Source of the DNA: Nocardioides deserti | GTDB lineage: Bacteria > Actinomycetota > Actinomycetes > Propionibacteriales > Nocardioidaceae | DNA length: 64,000 nt | Assembly: GCF_014266025.1 (NCBI RefSeq) | Contig: NZ_JACMYC010000006.1 | Span: 213,356 to 277,355 of the forward strand | Reading direction: 5' to 3' | Shown: positions 9,233 through 18,181 of the stretch, piece after piece | How the letters are laid out: every line of letters starts with the position of its first letter | Numbering within the stretch: the first letter of the stretch is position 1 | Program-made: the position numbers and the translations under genes | Notes under the pieces: generated by a model | Database searches by the model: none | What the model was told of the DNA's origin: nothing | Seen by the model: the letters and a program-made list of their open reading frames with translations, nothing else

Positions 9233-10195
9233 GTGACGCAGGTCGAGGAGCAGGAGGAGCGCTCCACGACCGACCCCGGGCCCGCGCCCGCGCGGCGCAC
9301 GCGGCGAGGTCCGCGCGTCGCCGCCATGACGGCGTACGCCGTGGCGCTGGCGGTGTGGTCGCAGCTGCTCGGCATCCCGAACGACACCGTCCAGGTCTTC
9401 CTGTGGCTGTGGCTGGCCACGATCGCCTGGAACGTGCAGGAGCCACGGCGCCACCACCTCCAGTTCCTGCGGGACTGGTGGCCGCCGGTGGTCGGGCTGG
9501 TCATCTACTTCTACAGCCGCGGCCTCACCGACGAGCTCGGCCTGCCGGTCCACATCACGATGCCGATCCGCGTCGACGAGTGGCTCGGCGGCGGGACGAC
9601 GCCGACCGAGCACCTCCAGGCGGCGTGGTGCGGCGACCCGTGCACGCGGGACCTGCCGCCGCGGTGGTTCGACGTGGCGCTCACGACCGTCTACGCCTCG
9701 CACTTCGTCACCGGCCTGACGCTGGCCGCGGTGCTGTGGCTGCGCAGCCGGCCGGAGTGGGTGCGGTGGATGCGCCGCTACCTGGCGATCAACTTCGGTG
9801 CGCTGGTCGTCTACATCCTCTACCCGATGGCGCCCCCGTGGATGGCCTCGCGCGACGGCTACATGGGCGAGGTCACCCGGATCACCAGTCGCGGCTGGGC
9901 CGACCTCGGGCTCGGCCGCTTCGACCTGGTGCTGCAGGGCGTCGGCAACCCGGTCGCCGCGATGCCGTCGCTGCACGCGGGGATCGCGTTCCTCGTCGCC
10001 GGCTACGGGATCCTCCGCCTGCGGACCCGCTGGCGGTGGATGCTCGCGGCGTACCCCCTCGCGATGTCGCTCGCGCTCGTCTACTTCGCCGAGCACTACG
10101 TCATCGACGTCGTCGCCGGCGCCGCGCTCGCCGGGCTGGTGCTCGCCGGCTGCGGCTGGTGGGAGCGGCGCCAGGACCGCGCGCCGGTCACCTGA
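9233..10195 (+). CDS. PAP2-superfamily membrane phosphatase/phosphotransferase
   Basis: Integral membrane protein of about 320 residues with roughly six hydrophobic helices. It keeps two of the PAP2 active-site motifs: AAMPSLHAG (motif 2 with the catalytic histidine) and FAEHYVIDVVAG (motif 3, His and Asp). I do not see motif 1 (KxxxxxxRP), which fits the inositolphosphotransferase/AUR1-like branch acting on lipid head groups better than a classic phosphatidate phosphatase. Start GTG 9233 is preferred because AGGATGAGG sits just upstream; ATG 9224 is an alternative with no ribosome binding site. The substrate is not inferable. Confidence 0.82.
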   Translation: MTQVEEQEERSTTDPGPAPARRTRRGPRVAAMTAYAVALAVWSQLLGIPNDTVQVFLWLWLATIAWNVQEPRRHHLQFLRDWWPPVVGLVIYFYSRGLTDELGLPVHITMPIRVDEWLGGGTTPTEHLQAAWCGDPCTRDLPPRWFDVALTTVYASHFVTGLTLAAVLWLRSRPEWVRWMRRYLAINFGALVVYILYPMAPPWMASRDGYMGEVTRITSRGWADLGLGRFDLVLQGVGNPVAAMPSLHAGIAFLVAGYGILRLRTRWRWMLAAYPLAMSLALVYFAEHYVIDVVAGAALAGLVLAGCGWWERRQDRAPVT

Positions 10196-10225
10196 CCGCC
10201 ACCGACCTCCGGGCAGGATGACCGC

Positions 10226-11377
10226 ATGGACCTCAGCCTCACCGACGAGCAGGAGGGCTTCCGGGCCCTCGCGCGGGAGTTCCTCGAGCGCGAGGCCGTG
10301 CCGCACCGGATCGAGTGGGACCGCCGCGAGGCCGTCGACACCGCGATCATCCCGGCGATGGCCGAGATCGGGTTCTTCGGGCTGACCATCCCCGAGGAGT
10401 ACGGCGGCCTGGGCGGCGACTACCTCACCTACGTCCTCGCGATGGAGGAGCTCGGCCGCGCCGACTCCGCCCTGCGCGGGATCGTGTCGGTCTCGAACGG
10501 CCTGGTCGGCAAGTCGATCCTCGCCGCCGGCACCGAGGAGCAGAAGCAGGAGTGGCTGCCGCGCATCGCGTCCGCCGAGGTGCTCGGCTGCTTCGGGCTG
10601 ACCGAGCCCGACACCGGCTCCGACGCCGGCAACCTCACCTCGCGGGCGGTGCGCGACGGCGACGACTACGTCATCACCGGCCGCAAGCTGTTCATCACCA
10701 ACGGCACCTGGGCGCAGGTCGCGCTCGTCTTCGCGCGCACCGGCGGGCCGGGGCCGCGCGGGGTCACGGCGTTCCTCGTGCCGACCGACGCGCCGGGCTT
10801 CGAGGCCCGCGAGATCAAGGGCAAGCTCGGGCTGCGGGGCCAGGCGACCGCGGAGCTGTTCCTCGACGACGTCCGCGTCCCCGCCTCCGCCCGCCTCGGC
10901 GAGGAGGGGCAGGGCTTCAAGATCGCGATGACCACCCTCGACAAAGGGCGTGTCTCGGTCGCCGCCGGCTGCGTCGGCATCGTGCAGGGCTGCCTGGAGT
11001 CCGCGGTCTCCTACGCCACCACCCGCACCCAGTTCGGCCGGCCGATCGCGGGCTTCCAGCTCGTGCAGGACCTCATCGCCGACATCTCGCTCGACGCCGA
11101 CGCCGCCCGCCTGCTCGTGTGGCGGTGCGCGGACCTGATCGACCGCGAGCAGCCGTTCGGCGTCGCGGCGTCCAAGGCCAAGCTCTTCGCCTCCGAGGCC
11201 GCGGTCCGGGCCGCCAACAACGCGATCCAGGTGCACGGCGGGTCGGGGTACGTCGACGAGTACCCGCCCGCGAAGTACCTCCGCGACGCCCGCGTCATGA
11301 CCCTCTACGAAGGCACCAGCCAGGTGCAGAAGCTGCTCATCGGGCGCGCCGAGACCGGCATCAGCGCCTTCGTCTGA
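10226..11377 (+). CDS. acyl-CoA dehydrogenase
   Basis: FAD enzyme that introduces a trans-2,3 double bond into an acyl-CoA and passes electrons to ETF. 383 residues, standard length. Seen: FGLTEPDTGSDAG (first family signature, flavin and substrate contacts), the RTQFGRPIAGFQ segment, QVHGGSGYVDEYP, and the catalytic base Glu362 in LYEGTSQVQKLLIGR, the position used by short- and medium-chain and glutaryl-CoA type enzymes. Chain specificity cannot be told. The next gene, an esterase, starts 43 nt downstream with a strong ribosome binding site, so the two are probably co-transcribed. Confidence 0.93.
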   Translation: MDLSLTDEQEGFRALAREFLEREAVPHRIEWDRREAVDTAIIPAMAEIGFFGLTIPEEYGGLGGDYLTYVLAMEELGRADSALRGIVSVSNGLVGKSILAAGTEEQKQEWLPRIASAEVLGCFGLTEPDTGSDAGNLTSRAVRDGDDYVITGRKLFITNGTWAQVALVFARTGGPGPRGVTAFLVPTDAPGFEAREIKGKLGLRGQATAELFLDDVRVPASARLGEEGQGFKIAMTTLDKGRVSVAAGCVGIVQGCLESAVSYATTRTQFGRPIAGFQLVQDLIADISLDADAARLLVWRCADLIDREQPFGVAASKAKLFASEAAVRAANNAIQVHGGSGYVDEYPPAKYLRDARVMTLYEGTSQVQKLLIGRAETGISAFV

Positions 11378-11420
11378 CCCGTACCGCTCCGTCCCTCGCC
11401 CCTTCCCAGGAGGATCCTCC

Positions 11421-12365
11421 GTGCCGATCGACCCCCAGCTCGACGTGCTGCTCCAGCTCATGGCTGGCTCCGGCAGCCCGCCCATGTACGAGCAGACGCC
11501 CGAGGACGCGCGCCGGGGCTTCCGGGTGCTCACCGTCGACCTGCGCGACCCGGCCTCCGTGCCGGCCGTCGACGCGGTCGAGGACATCACCGTCCCGGGC
11601 GCCGCGGGGTCGCTGGCCGCGCGGGTCTACCGGCCCGCGGCCGCCGGCCCGCTACCCACCGTGGCGTTCTTCCACGGCGGCGGCTTCGTCATCGGCGACC
11701 TCGACACCCACGACCTGACGTGCCGGACGATCGCCACCCTCTGCGACGCCGTCGTCGTCTCCGTCGACTACCGGCTCGCCCCGGAGCACCCCTTCCCCGC
11801 CGCGGTGGACGACGCGCTCGCCGCCGCCCGCTGGGTCTCGGACTCGCTGGCCGACCTGGGCGGTGACGACCGGATGGCCGTCGCCGGGGACTCCGCCGGC
11901 GGCAACCTGTCCGCCGTCGTCGCGCAGGCGTTCCGCGACGAGGACCGCCCGCTCGCCGCGCAGCTGCTCGTCTACCCCGTCACCGACATGGGCGGCTCCT
12001 ACCCCTCGCACACCGAGAACGCCGAGGGCTACTTCCTCGACCGCCCGACGATGGACTGGTTCGGTGCGCAGTACGTCGGCGACCCCTCCGCCCTCGGCGA
12101 CCCGCGGCTCTCCCCGCTGCACGGCCGCCTCGACGGGCTCGCCCCCGCGGTCGTCGTCACCGCCGAGCTCGACCCGCTGCGCGACGACGGCGACGCCTAC
12201 GCCCGGGCGCTGTCCGAGGCCGGTGTCGCCGTCGAGCACCGGGTCTTCCCGGGCCTCATCCACGGCTTCGTCGACATGGGCCGCCACTCGACCGCGGCCC
12301 AGGCCGCCGTCGAGGAGACCTGCGCGCTCTTCCGGAAGGTGCTGCACGGCGGGGCGGTGCGTTGA
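11421..12365 (+). CDS. HSL-type alpha/beta hydrolase (esterase)
   Basis: Predicted cytosolic carboxylesterase of the hormone-sensitive-lipase family, 314 residues. The oxyanion motif FFHGGGFVIGD, the nucleophile motif GDSAGGNLSA, the acid in TAELDPLRDDGDAYA and the histidine in GLIHGFVDM are all present and in order, so it should be active. GTG 11421 follows an AGGAGG at 11408-11413. It follows the acyl-CoA dehydrogenase and overlaps the next small gene, suggesting one transcript. No signal peptide is visible. Natural substrate unknown. Confidence 0.92.
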   Translation: MPIDPQLDVLLQLMAGSGSPPMYEQTPEDARRGFRVLTVDLRDPASVPAVDAVEDITVPGAAGSLAARVYRPAAAGPLPTVAFFHGGGFVIGDLDTHDLTCRTIATLCDAVVVSVDYRLAPEHPFPAAVDDALAAARWVSDSLADLGGDDRMAVAGDSAGGNLSAVVAQAFRDEDRPLAAQLLVYPVTDMGGSYPSHTENAEGYFLDRPTMDWFGAQYVGDPSALGDPRLSPLHGRLDGLAPAVVVTAELDPLRDDGDAYARALSEAGVAVEHRVFPGLIHGFVDMGRHSTAAQAAVEETCALFRKVLHGGAVR

Positions 12366-12829
12366 CCGTGGCTGCCGCACTCTCCGCCCGCGACGTGGTG
12401 CTCGCGGTCGCGCCCAGCGCGCTCGGGCTGGTCGACCCGACCACCCTCTCGCCGCGCGCCCTCACGGCGTACCGCCTCGGGCTCACCGCCACCACCTCCG
12501 CCTCCACCCTGGACGGGCTTCGCGACCCGGAGCTGCACGCGCCACCCGCCGTCCAGTGGCTCTCCGCCGCCGCCGTCGCCGGGCTGACCTGGCGGACCAT
12601 GCCGCGTTGGGAACGCGCCGACGTCGCCTTCCACCGCTGGCTCACCGACCACGGCCTGCGCCGGTCCCGCCTCGTCGTCTCCGCGGCCTCCGCCGCCGCC
12701 CTGCTCGCGATCGCCGCCATCGAGCGGAGGCGCGCGGCCCAGGAAGCCGTCACTGTCGACGACACGGGCGACGACACGGGCGACGACGCGGGCGACGACG
12801 CGGGCGACGAGGTCCCGGCTGACGACTAG
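12362..12829 (+). CDS. protein of unknown function with acidic repeat tail
   Basis: 155 residues if the TTG at 12362 is used, overlapping the esterase stop by 4 nt; GTG 12368 is an alternative. I do not recognise a family. The middle carries two moderately hydrophobic stretches (about 65-75 and 105-120), the second just before a basic ERRRAAQ segment, then a tail of GDDTGDD and GDDAGDD repeats. The overlap with the esterase and the coding-like codon pattern support a real gene; the function is open. Confidence 0.55.
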   Translation: MTVAAALSARDVVLAVAPSALGLVDPTTLSPRALTAYRLGLTATTSASTLDGLRDPELHAPPAVQWLSAAAVAGLTWRTMPRWERADVAFHRWLTDHGLRRSRLVVSAASAAALLAIAAIERRRAAQEAVTVDDTGDDTGDDAGDDAGDEVPADD

Positions 12830-12916
12830 TCCAACGGCAGCTTGCCGTTTCGGTCAGTCCGCGGCAGGAGAGACTCCTGGACATCGGCACCACCCCCACC
12901 CGCACGCGGAGGCACG

Positions 12917-13138
12917 ATGACGCTCGTCCTGGTTCTCTCGGTCCTCGCGTTCGCAGTCGTCGCCGTGCTCGTCTACGACTGGCGCCGGTCGAGCCGGCTG
13001 AAGAAGCAGCTCGCCGACGGCACCACCACGCGCCTGCCCGGCAAGGCCGGCCGCGACGTGACCGCGGACCCGGCCGTCTCCCAGGCGACCGCCGACGCGG
13101 TCGCCCGCGGCATGCACGGCGGCGGCTCCGGCCTCTGA
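12917..13138 (+). CDS. small single-pass membrane protein
   Basis: 73 residues from ATG 12917, which has CGGAGG just upstream. One strongly hydrophobic N-terminal helix (LVLVLSVLAFAVVAVLVYDW) is followed by a basic RRSSRLKKQ stretch and a polar, Gly-rich C-terminus. This predicts an N-out, C-in or tail-type membrane protein. No family recognised. It is the last gene before a 250-bp intergenic region. Confidence 0.6.
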   Translation: MTLVLVLSVLAFAVVAVLVYDWRRSSRLKKQLADGTTTRLPGKAGRDVTADPAVSQATADAVARGMHGGGSGL

Positions 13139-13224
13139 CCGGCGTCGCGGGCGCCGCGCCAGGTCCTGCCCGTCCCCGCGCGCTGGCGGGTCGTCGTGCA
13201 AGGGCTGCGGCGTCGACGATCGTT

Positions 13225-13286
13225 CAATTGCGCCGGGATGTCGCGCAACAGGCCCGGTCAGCCGCTGAAACCGCGCAATTGCGCCG
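13225..13286. repeat. pair of 11-nt repeats, one within a 12-bp palindrome
   Basis: CAATTGCGCCG occurs at 13225-13235 and again at 13276-13286. The second copy is part of the perfect palindrome GCGCAATTGCGC (13273-13284). Further on, 13309-13318 pairs with 13345-13354. All lie between convergent genes (the small membrane protein and rnz), in a region with no visible gene. Confidence 0.4.
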
Positions 13287-13391
13287 AAGTGTTCCGCCCA
13301 GAGTCGCGGTCGTGTGCCGGAGGACGAGCCGGGGCGCGTGGCGGGGCACACGACCCCGGCCCCGAACCACGGCCGGCCCGCCGACGGCGGA

Positions 13392-14303
13392 CTACCGCCG
13401 GGTCGGCACGGCGACGACGTCGAGGTCGCGGGCGGCGTGGACGTCGGGGTGGTGACGACCGGCGTCGCGGGCGAAGAGCTCCTCATCGGGATGACGGGCG
13501 GAGTAGTGGGTGAGGACGAGCCGGCGGGCGCCGGCCTCGGCGGCGAGGCGGCCGGCCTGGCCGGCGGTGAGGTGGGCGTAGCGGGCGGCGAGCTCCTCCT
13601 CGCCGTCGAGGTACGTCGCCTCGCTGACGAGCAGGTCGACTCCGGCGGCCAGGTCGAGGGCGCCGTCGCACCACCGCGTGTCCATGACGAACGCGAACGA
13701 CTGTCCGGGCCGGTGCTCGCTCACCTCCTCGAGCGCCACGCGGCGGCCGTCCACGACGAGCGACCCGGCCCGCTGCAGCTCGCCGACAGCGGGGCCGGTG
13801 ATCCCGCGGGCGGCGAGCGCCTCGGGCAGCATCCGGCGGCCGTCCGGCTCCTGTAACCGCCAGCCGTAGGTCTCGACCCGGTGGTCGAGCTCGCCGGCAC
13901 TCAGCACGAGCCCGCCCCAGTCGTCGACCGGACCGGCCGCCGACACGGGGTGGAGCCGCACGTCGGGCGTGGCGACCGCGGCGCTCGCGTCGAGCAGCCG
14001 CTCGACGTAGGGCAGCCCGGACGCCGGGAAGTACAGGTCGACCGGCCGGGTCACCCCGTCGACGACCATCCGCTGCAGCACGCCCGGGAGGCCGAGGCAG
14101 TGGTCGCCGTGCAGGTGGGTCAGGCAGATGCGGGTGATGCTCGCCGCGCCGAGGCCGGCGAAGGTCAGCTGGCGCTGCGTCCCCTCCCCCGGGTCGAGCA
14201 GGACCACCTCGTCGTCCCATCGCAGCGCCGCCGCCTGGTGGGCGCGCGTGCGCGTCGGCACCATCGAGGCGGTGCCGAGCACGACCAGCTCGCGCACGCT
14301 CAC
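13392..14303 (-). CDS. rnz: ribonuclease Z / MBL-fold metallohydrolase
   Basis: tRNA 3'-end processing endonuclease, cytosolic and zinc-dependent. 303 residues, the length of short RNase Z. The metal motif THLHGDHCLGLPG is intact, as are the N-terminal LGTASMVPT and DPGEGTQRQL strands typical of RNase Z; the later histidines fall in DTRWCDG, SEATYLDG and LTHYSARH. GTG 14301-14303 lies 4 nt from the stop of the upstream pucR-like gene, so both are probably on one transcript. The close match to the RNase Z N-terminus makes a generic MBL hydrolase less likely. Confidence 0.88.
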   Translation of the reverse strand: MSVRELVVLGTASMVPTRTRAHQAAALRWDDEVVLLDPGEGTQRQLTFAGLGAASITRICLTHLHGDHCLGLPGVLQRMVVDGVTRPVDLYFPASGLPYVERLLDASAAVATPDVRLHPVSAAGPVDDWGGLVLSAGELDHRVETYGWRLQEPDGRRMLPEALAARGITGPAVGELQRAGSLVVDGRRVALEEVSEHRPGQSFAFVMDTRWCDGALDLAAGVDLLVSEATYLDGEEELAARYAHLTAGQAGRLAAEAGARRLVLTHYSARHPDEELFARDAGRHHPDVHAARDLDVVAVPTRR

Positions 14304-14307
14304 CTGC

Positions 14308-15540
14308 TCAGCCGGCCGAACCGCACGCCATCATCGCGAGCTCGAGCAGCAGCTTGTCGCGCGGGTCGGCGAGCGAGCGGCCGGTGAGCTGCTCGATCTG
14401 CTTGAGGCGGTAGATCACGGTGTTGCGGTGGCAGTAGATCTCCTCGGCCGCGTGCGTGGGCGAGCCGCCGTGGCGCAGCAGCGCCGCGAGGGTGTCGAGC
14501 AGGGTCCGGGCCTGCGCCTCGGGCTGGTTGAGGATCGGGCCGAGGGTGCGGGCGAGCAGCAGTGGAGCGACCTGGGGGCTGCCGGCGAGCAGGACCTCGG
14601 GCAGCCGCTCGGTGACGGGTACGACGCCGCGGCCGGCGCGCGGGAGCGTCTCGGCGGCGCGGCACGCCAGCTGGAACGCCGTGGCGAAGCCGGCGAGGCC
14701 GTCGGGCGCCGCGGCCACGCCCATCCGCCCGGCGGCGTACGGCTCGAACAGCTCCGCGATCCCCGGCTCGTCGGGCAGCGGCCCGGCCAGCAGGCCGAAG
14801 TAGATCCCCGCGCGGACGTGCCAGCGGGCGACGACGCCGAGCCGGTCGAGCCGGTCCTCGGCGGGGCCGAGGGAGTCCGGCGGGTCGTCGTAGAGCGCGA
14901 CCACGCAGGCGACGGCGTCCTCGGCGCCGAGGTCGAGCACCGTGCGCGCCTCCTCGGCGAAGTCCGGGTCCGCACCCCGGCCCTCGAGCAGCCCGTCGAG
15001 CACCGACTGCTGGCGTTGCAGGTCGTGGCGCTGGAGGCGGGCGGCCTCGCGGCGGTAGGCCTCGATGAGGACGGCGTTCTGGACGTCGAGGTTCGACCAC
15101 ACCGTGCCGCCGGCGGCGAGCAGCACCCGGTCGTCGACCAGGCCCTCGGGCGCGGTCGCCGAGCGGGCGATGAGCGCCTCCCACAGCACCCGCGCGCCGA
15201 GCATGTAGGCGTTGAGCACCAGCTCCAGCGGCACGCCCTGCCGCGCGCGCCGCCGGCCGGTCTCGCGCCAGACGTCGGTCGCGGTCTGGTTGCCCGACGG
15301 CCGCTGTCCCGACAGCACCTCGAGACCGCGACGGATGTGCACGCGGGTGCTCTCCCTGACGTCGACGCGCAGCTCGGGGCCGATCCGCTCGTAGAGGTGC
15401 GCGTCCCGCTCGAAGAGCGCCAGCGTGATGCTGTCCGCGATCGTGTCCGACTGGTCGAGGAGCAGCGCCCACGCCTGCGCCGCGGCGTCGGCCGCAGGCG
15501 CGTCCGGCGTCGCGCCGGCGGTCGGGTGGGCGGAGCGCAT
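14308..15540 (-). CDS. PucR/CdaR-type transcriptional regulator
   Basis: Predicted DNA-binding regulator of 410 residues. The C-terminus holds the PucR helix-turn-helix: AAEEIYCHRNTVIYRLKQIE. The central part has the GGDEF-derived degenerate domain seen in the CdaR/PucR group (AAGRMGVAAAPDGLAGFATA). The N-terminal 150 residues are helical and probably sense the effector. It is divergent from the liv transporter across 172 bp, which makes the transporter its most likely target, by inference. The effector cannot be told. Confidence 0.85.
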   Translation of the reverse strand: MRSAHPTAGATPDAPAADAAAQAWALLLDQSDTIADSITLALFERDAHLYERIGPELRVDVRESTRVHIRRGLEVLSGQRPSGNQTATDVWRETGRRRARQGVPLELVLNAYMLGARVLWEALIARSATAPEGLVDDRVLLAAGGTVWSNLDVQNAVLIEAYRREAARLQRHDLQRQQSVLDGLLEGRGADPDFAEEARTVLDLGAEDAVACVVALYDDPPDSLGPAEDRLDRLGVVARWHVRAGIYFGLLAGPLPDEPGIAELFEPYAAGRMGVAAAPDGLAGFATAFQLACRAAETLPRAGRGVVPVTERLPEVLLAGSPQVAPLLLARTLGPILNQPEAQARTLLDTLAALLRHGGSPTHAAEEIYCHRNTVIYRLKQIEQLTGRSLADPRDKLLLELAMMACGSAG

Positions 15541-15669
15541 GAAGGCACGTTCGCACTCCCCGCACAAAGAGCACCAGCCCCGACCGAGGTTCGGGGCGGC
15601 CCGTCCAACCGAATCTGTGCGTCGCGCCCAATGCGCATCCTGTGCGCGGGCACCAAGGTGGTGCGCGTC

Positions 15670-15696
15670 ACACCCCGAGGACCCGCCTTGGGGTGT
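15670..15696. promoter_or_regulatory. leader hairpin upstream of livG
   Basis: An 11-bp stem with one G-T wobble (15670-15680 with 15686-15696) and 5-nt loop ends 6 nt before the GGGAGG ribosome binding site of the TTG-started ATPase gene. It could be an operator in the divergent pucR-liv region or an RNA structure that tunes translation. Confidence 0.35.
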
Positions 15697-15712
15697 CCGT
15701 CCGGGAGGTCCG

Positions 15713-16573
15713 TTGCCGCCGTCTCCGAGCAGCCCCGACAGACCCACAGGCAGCCCCACAGGCAGCCCCGGAGGCAGCCCGGCCGCCACCGGTGCCGTCA
15801 CCGGGTCCACGGCCCTGGCGCTGCGCGGTGTGACGGTCACCTTCGGCGGCGTCAAGGCCCTCACCGGCGTCGACCTCGCGGTCGCGCCCGGCACGGTCCA
15901 CGGCGTCATCGGCCCGAACGGCGCCGGCAAGACCACACTGTTCAACGTCGCGTGCGGCTTCGTGGTGCCCGACGAGGGCACGATCGAGCGCCGCGGGGAG
16001 CGGCTCACCCGGCTCCGGCCGCACGACCTGGCCGGCCTCGGGACGGCCCGCACCCTGCAGGGCCTGGGGCTCTTCGACCGCGTGACCGTCCTCGAGAACG
16101 TCCTCGTCGGCGCCGACCGCCACGCCCGCTCCGGCTTCCTCACCGCGCTGCTGGGCCTCCCCCGCGCGGCCCGCGAGGACCGCGCGCTGCGCGAGCGGGC
16201 GATGGCCGTGCTCGACCGCCTCGGCATCGCGTCGTACGCCGCCCGCTACCCCGGCAGCCTGCCGTACCCGGTCCGCAAGCGGGTCGCGCTGGCTCGCGCG
16301 CTCGCGGCCGAGCCCGACCTGCTGCTGCTCGACGAGCCGGCGAGCGGCCTGGGCGCGGACGACATGACCGAGCTCGGCGACCTGGTGCAGTCGCTGGCGG
16401 CCGAGCAGGGCGTCTCGGTCCTGCTGGTGGAGCACCACATGGACCTGGTGATGCGCGTCTGCGACGAGATCACCGTCCTCGACTTCGGCCGCCGCATCGC
16501 CTCCGGCACGCCGGCGCAGGTGCGCGACGACCCGGCCGTCCTGGCGGCGTACCTCGGCGAGCAGGTGGGCTGA
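15713..16573 (+). CDS. livG: branched-chain amino acid type ABC transporter, ATPase LivG
   Basis: One of the two ATPase subunits of a HAAT-family importer. Start TTG 15713 is preferred since GGGAGG lies 5 nt upstream; it gives 286 residues with a Ser/Pro/Gly-rich N-terminal tail of about 30 residues. Seen: Walker A GPNGAGKTTLFN, Walker B LLLLDEPASGLG, the switch histidine LVEHHMD and the LivG-type C-terminus AAYLGEQVG. The ABC signature reads LPYPVRKRVALARAL, lacking the usual Gly and Gln. First gene of a five-gene operon. Confidence 0.9.
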   Translation: MPPSPSSPDRPTGSPTGSPGGSPAATGAVTGSTALALRGVTVTFGGVKALTGVDLAVAPGTVHGVIGPNGAGKTTLFNVACGFVVPDEGTIERRGERLTRLRPHDLAGLGTARTLQGLGLFDRVTVLENVLVGADRHARSGFLTALLGLPRAAREDRALRERAMAVLDRLGIASYAARYPGSLPYPVRKRVALARALAAEPDLLLLDEPASGLGADDMTELGDLVQSLAAEQGVSVLLVEHHMDLVMRVCDEITVLDFGRRIASGTPAQVRDDPAVLAAYLGEQVG

Positions 16574-16576
16574 CCC

Positions 16577-17290
<714 letters not shown>

Positions 17291-17302
17291 GCGGGAGACC
17301 AC

Positions 17303-18181
17303 GTGCAACAGCTCCTCAACACCGCCCTCGGCGGCCTGACGCTCGGCATGGTCTACGCCGCGTTCGCGCTCGCCCTGGTGCTCATCTGGCGCTCGACGCG
17401 GGTGGTGAACTTCGCCCAGGCCCCGATGGCGATGGTGACGACGTTCGTCGCGCTGGTCATCGTCGACGCCGGCCACTCCTACTGGCTGGCCTTCGCTGCG
17501 GCGCTGGCCAGCGGGCTGGTGCTGGGCGCGGTCATCGAGCGCGTGGTGGTCCGCCCGGTCGAGGGCGGCCCCGAGATCAACGCCGTCATCCTCACCCTCG
17601 GCCTGTTCATCGTGCTCCACGCGCTGGCGGCGGTGATCTTCGGCAACCGCTACCGCAGCTTCCCGGCCCCGTTCGGCGTCCGCGGCATCGAGGTCGGCGG
17701 GACGACCATCGCGCTGACCGGCTTCGGGATCTTCACGATCCTCGCGGTGCTGGTGACGATGGGGCTGCTCCTCCTGCTCTTCCAGCGCACCGACATCGGG
17801 CTGCGGATGCGCGCCTCGGCGTTCAACCCCGAGGTCGCCCGGCTGCTCGGCGTCCGGGTCGGGCGGATGCTCACGCTCGGCTGGGCGCTGGCCTCCGTGG
17901 TGGGCTCGCTGGCCGGGCTGCTCATCGCCGGCGGCAGCCTGGTCCACCCCGGCTACATGGACTCCGTCGTCGTCTACGGCTTCGTCGCAGCCGTGCTCGG
18001 CGGGCTCGACAGCCCGTTCGGCGCCGTCGTCGGCGGACTGCTGCTCGGGCTCGCGCTCTCCTTCGTGAGCGGGTACGTCGGGTCGCAGCTGGTCGCGCTC
18101 GCCGCGCTGGTGATCCTCATGCTCGTGCTGGTCCTCCGGCCGGGTGGCCTCTTCGCCCAGACCGCGGCGAGGAGGGTCTGA
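17303..18181 (+). CDS. livH: branched-chain amino acid type ABC transporter, permease LivH
   Basis: Inner-membrane permease subunit of 292 residues with about eight hydrophobic helices. Typical features: the N-terminal GLTLGMVYAAFALALVLIWR, the VVNFAQAPMAM segment that follows it, and the ATPase-contacting loop AFNPEVARLLGVRVGRM with the conserved alanine and glycine positions. It forms the channel with LivM. GTG 17303 is preceded by GGGAG. The substrate could be an amino acid, amide or urea-type compound; the sequence does not decide. Confidence 0.93.
   Translation: MQQLLNTALGGLTLGMVYAAFALALVLIWRSTRVVNFAQAPMAMVTTFVALVIVDAGHSYWLAFAAALASGLVLGAVIERVVVRPVEGGPEINAVILTLGLFIVLHALAAVIFGNRYRSFPAPFGVRGIEVGGTTIALTGFGIFTILAVLVTMGLLLLLFQRTDIGLRMRASAFNPEVARLLGVRVGRMLTLGWALASVVGSLAGLLIAGGSLVHPGYMDSVVVYGFVAAVLGGLDSPFGAVVGGLLLGLALSFVSGYVGSQLVALAALVILMLVLVLRPGGLFAQTAARRV

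Noticed and set aside
8207..11590. A minus-strand frame of over 1,100 codons
   Set aside because: It runs antisense through the lipase, PAP2 and acyl-CoA dehydrogenase genes, which have clear motifs on the plus strand. The antisense translation is low complexity.
13196..13513. Small plus-strand frame in the gap before rnz
   Set aside because: It overlaps the 3' end of rnz antisense, is dominated by Arg and Gly, and has no convincing ribosome binding site.
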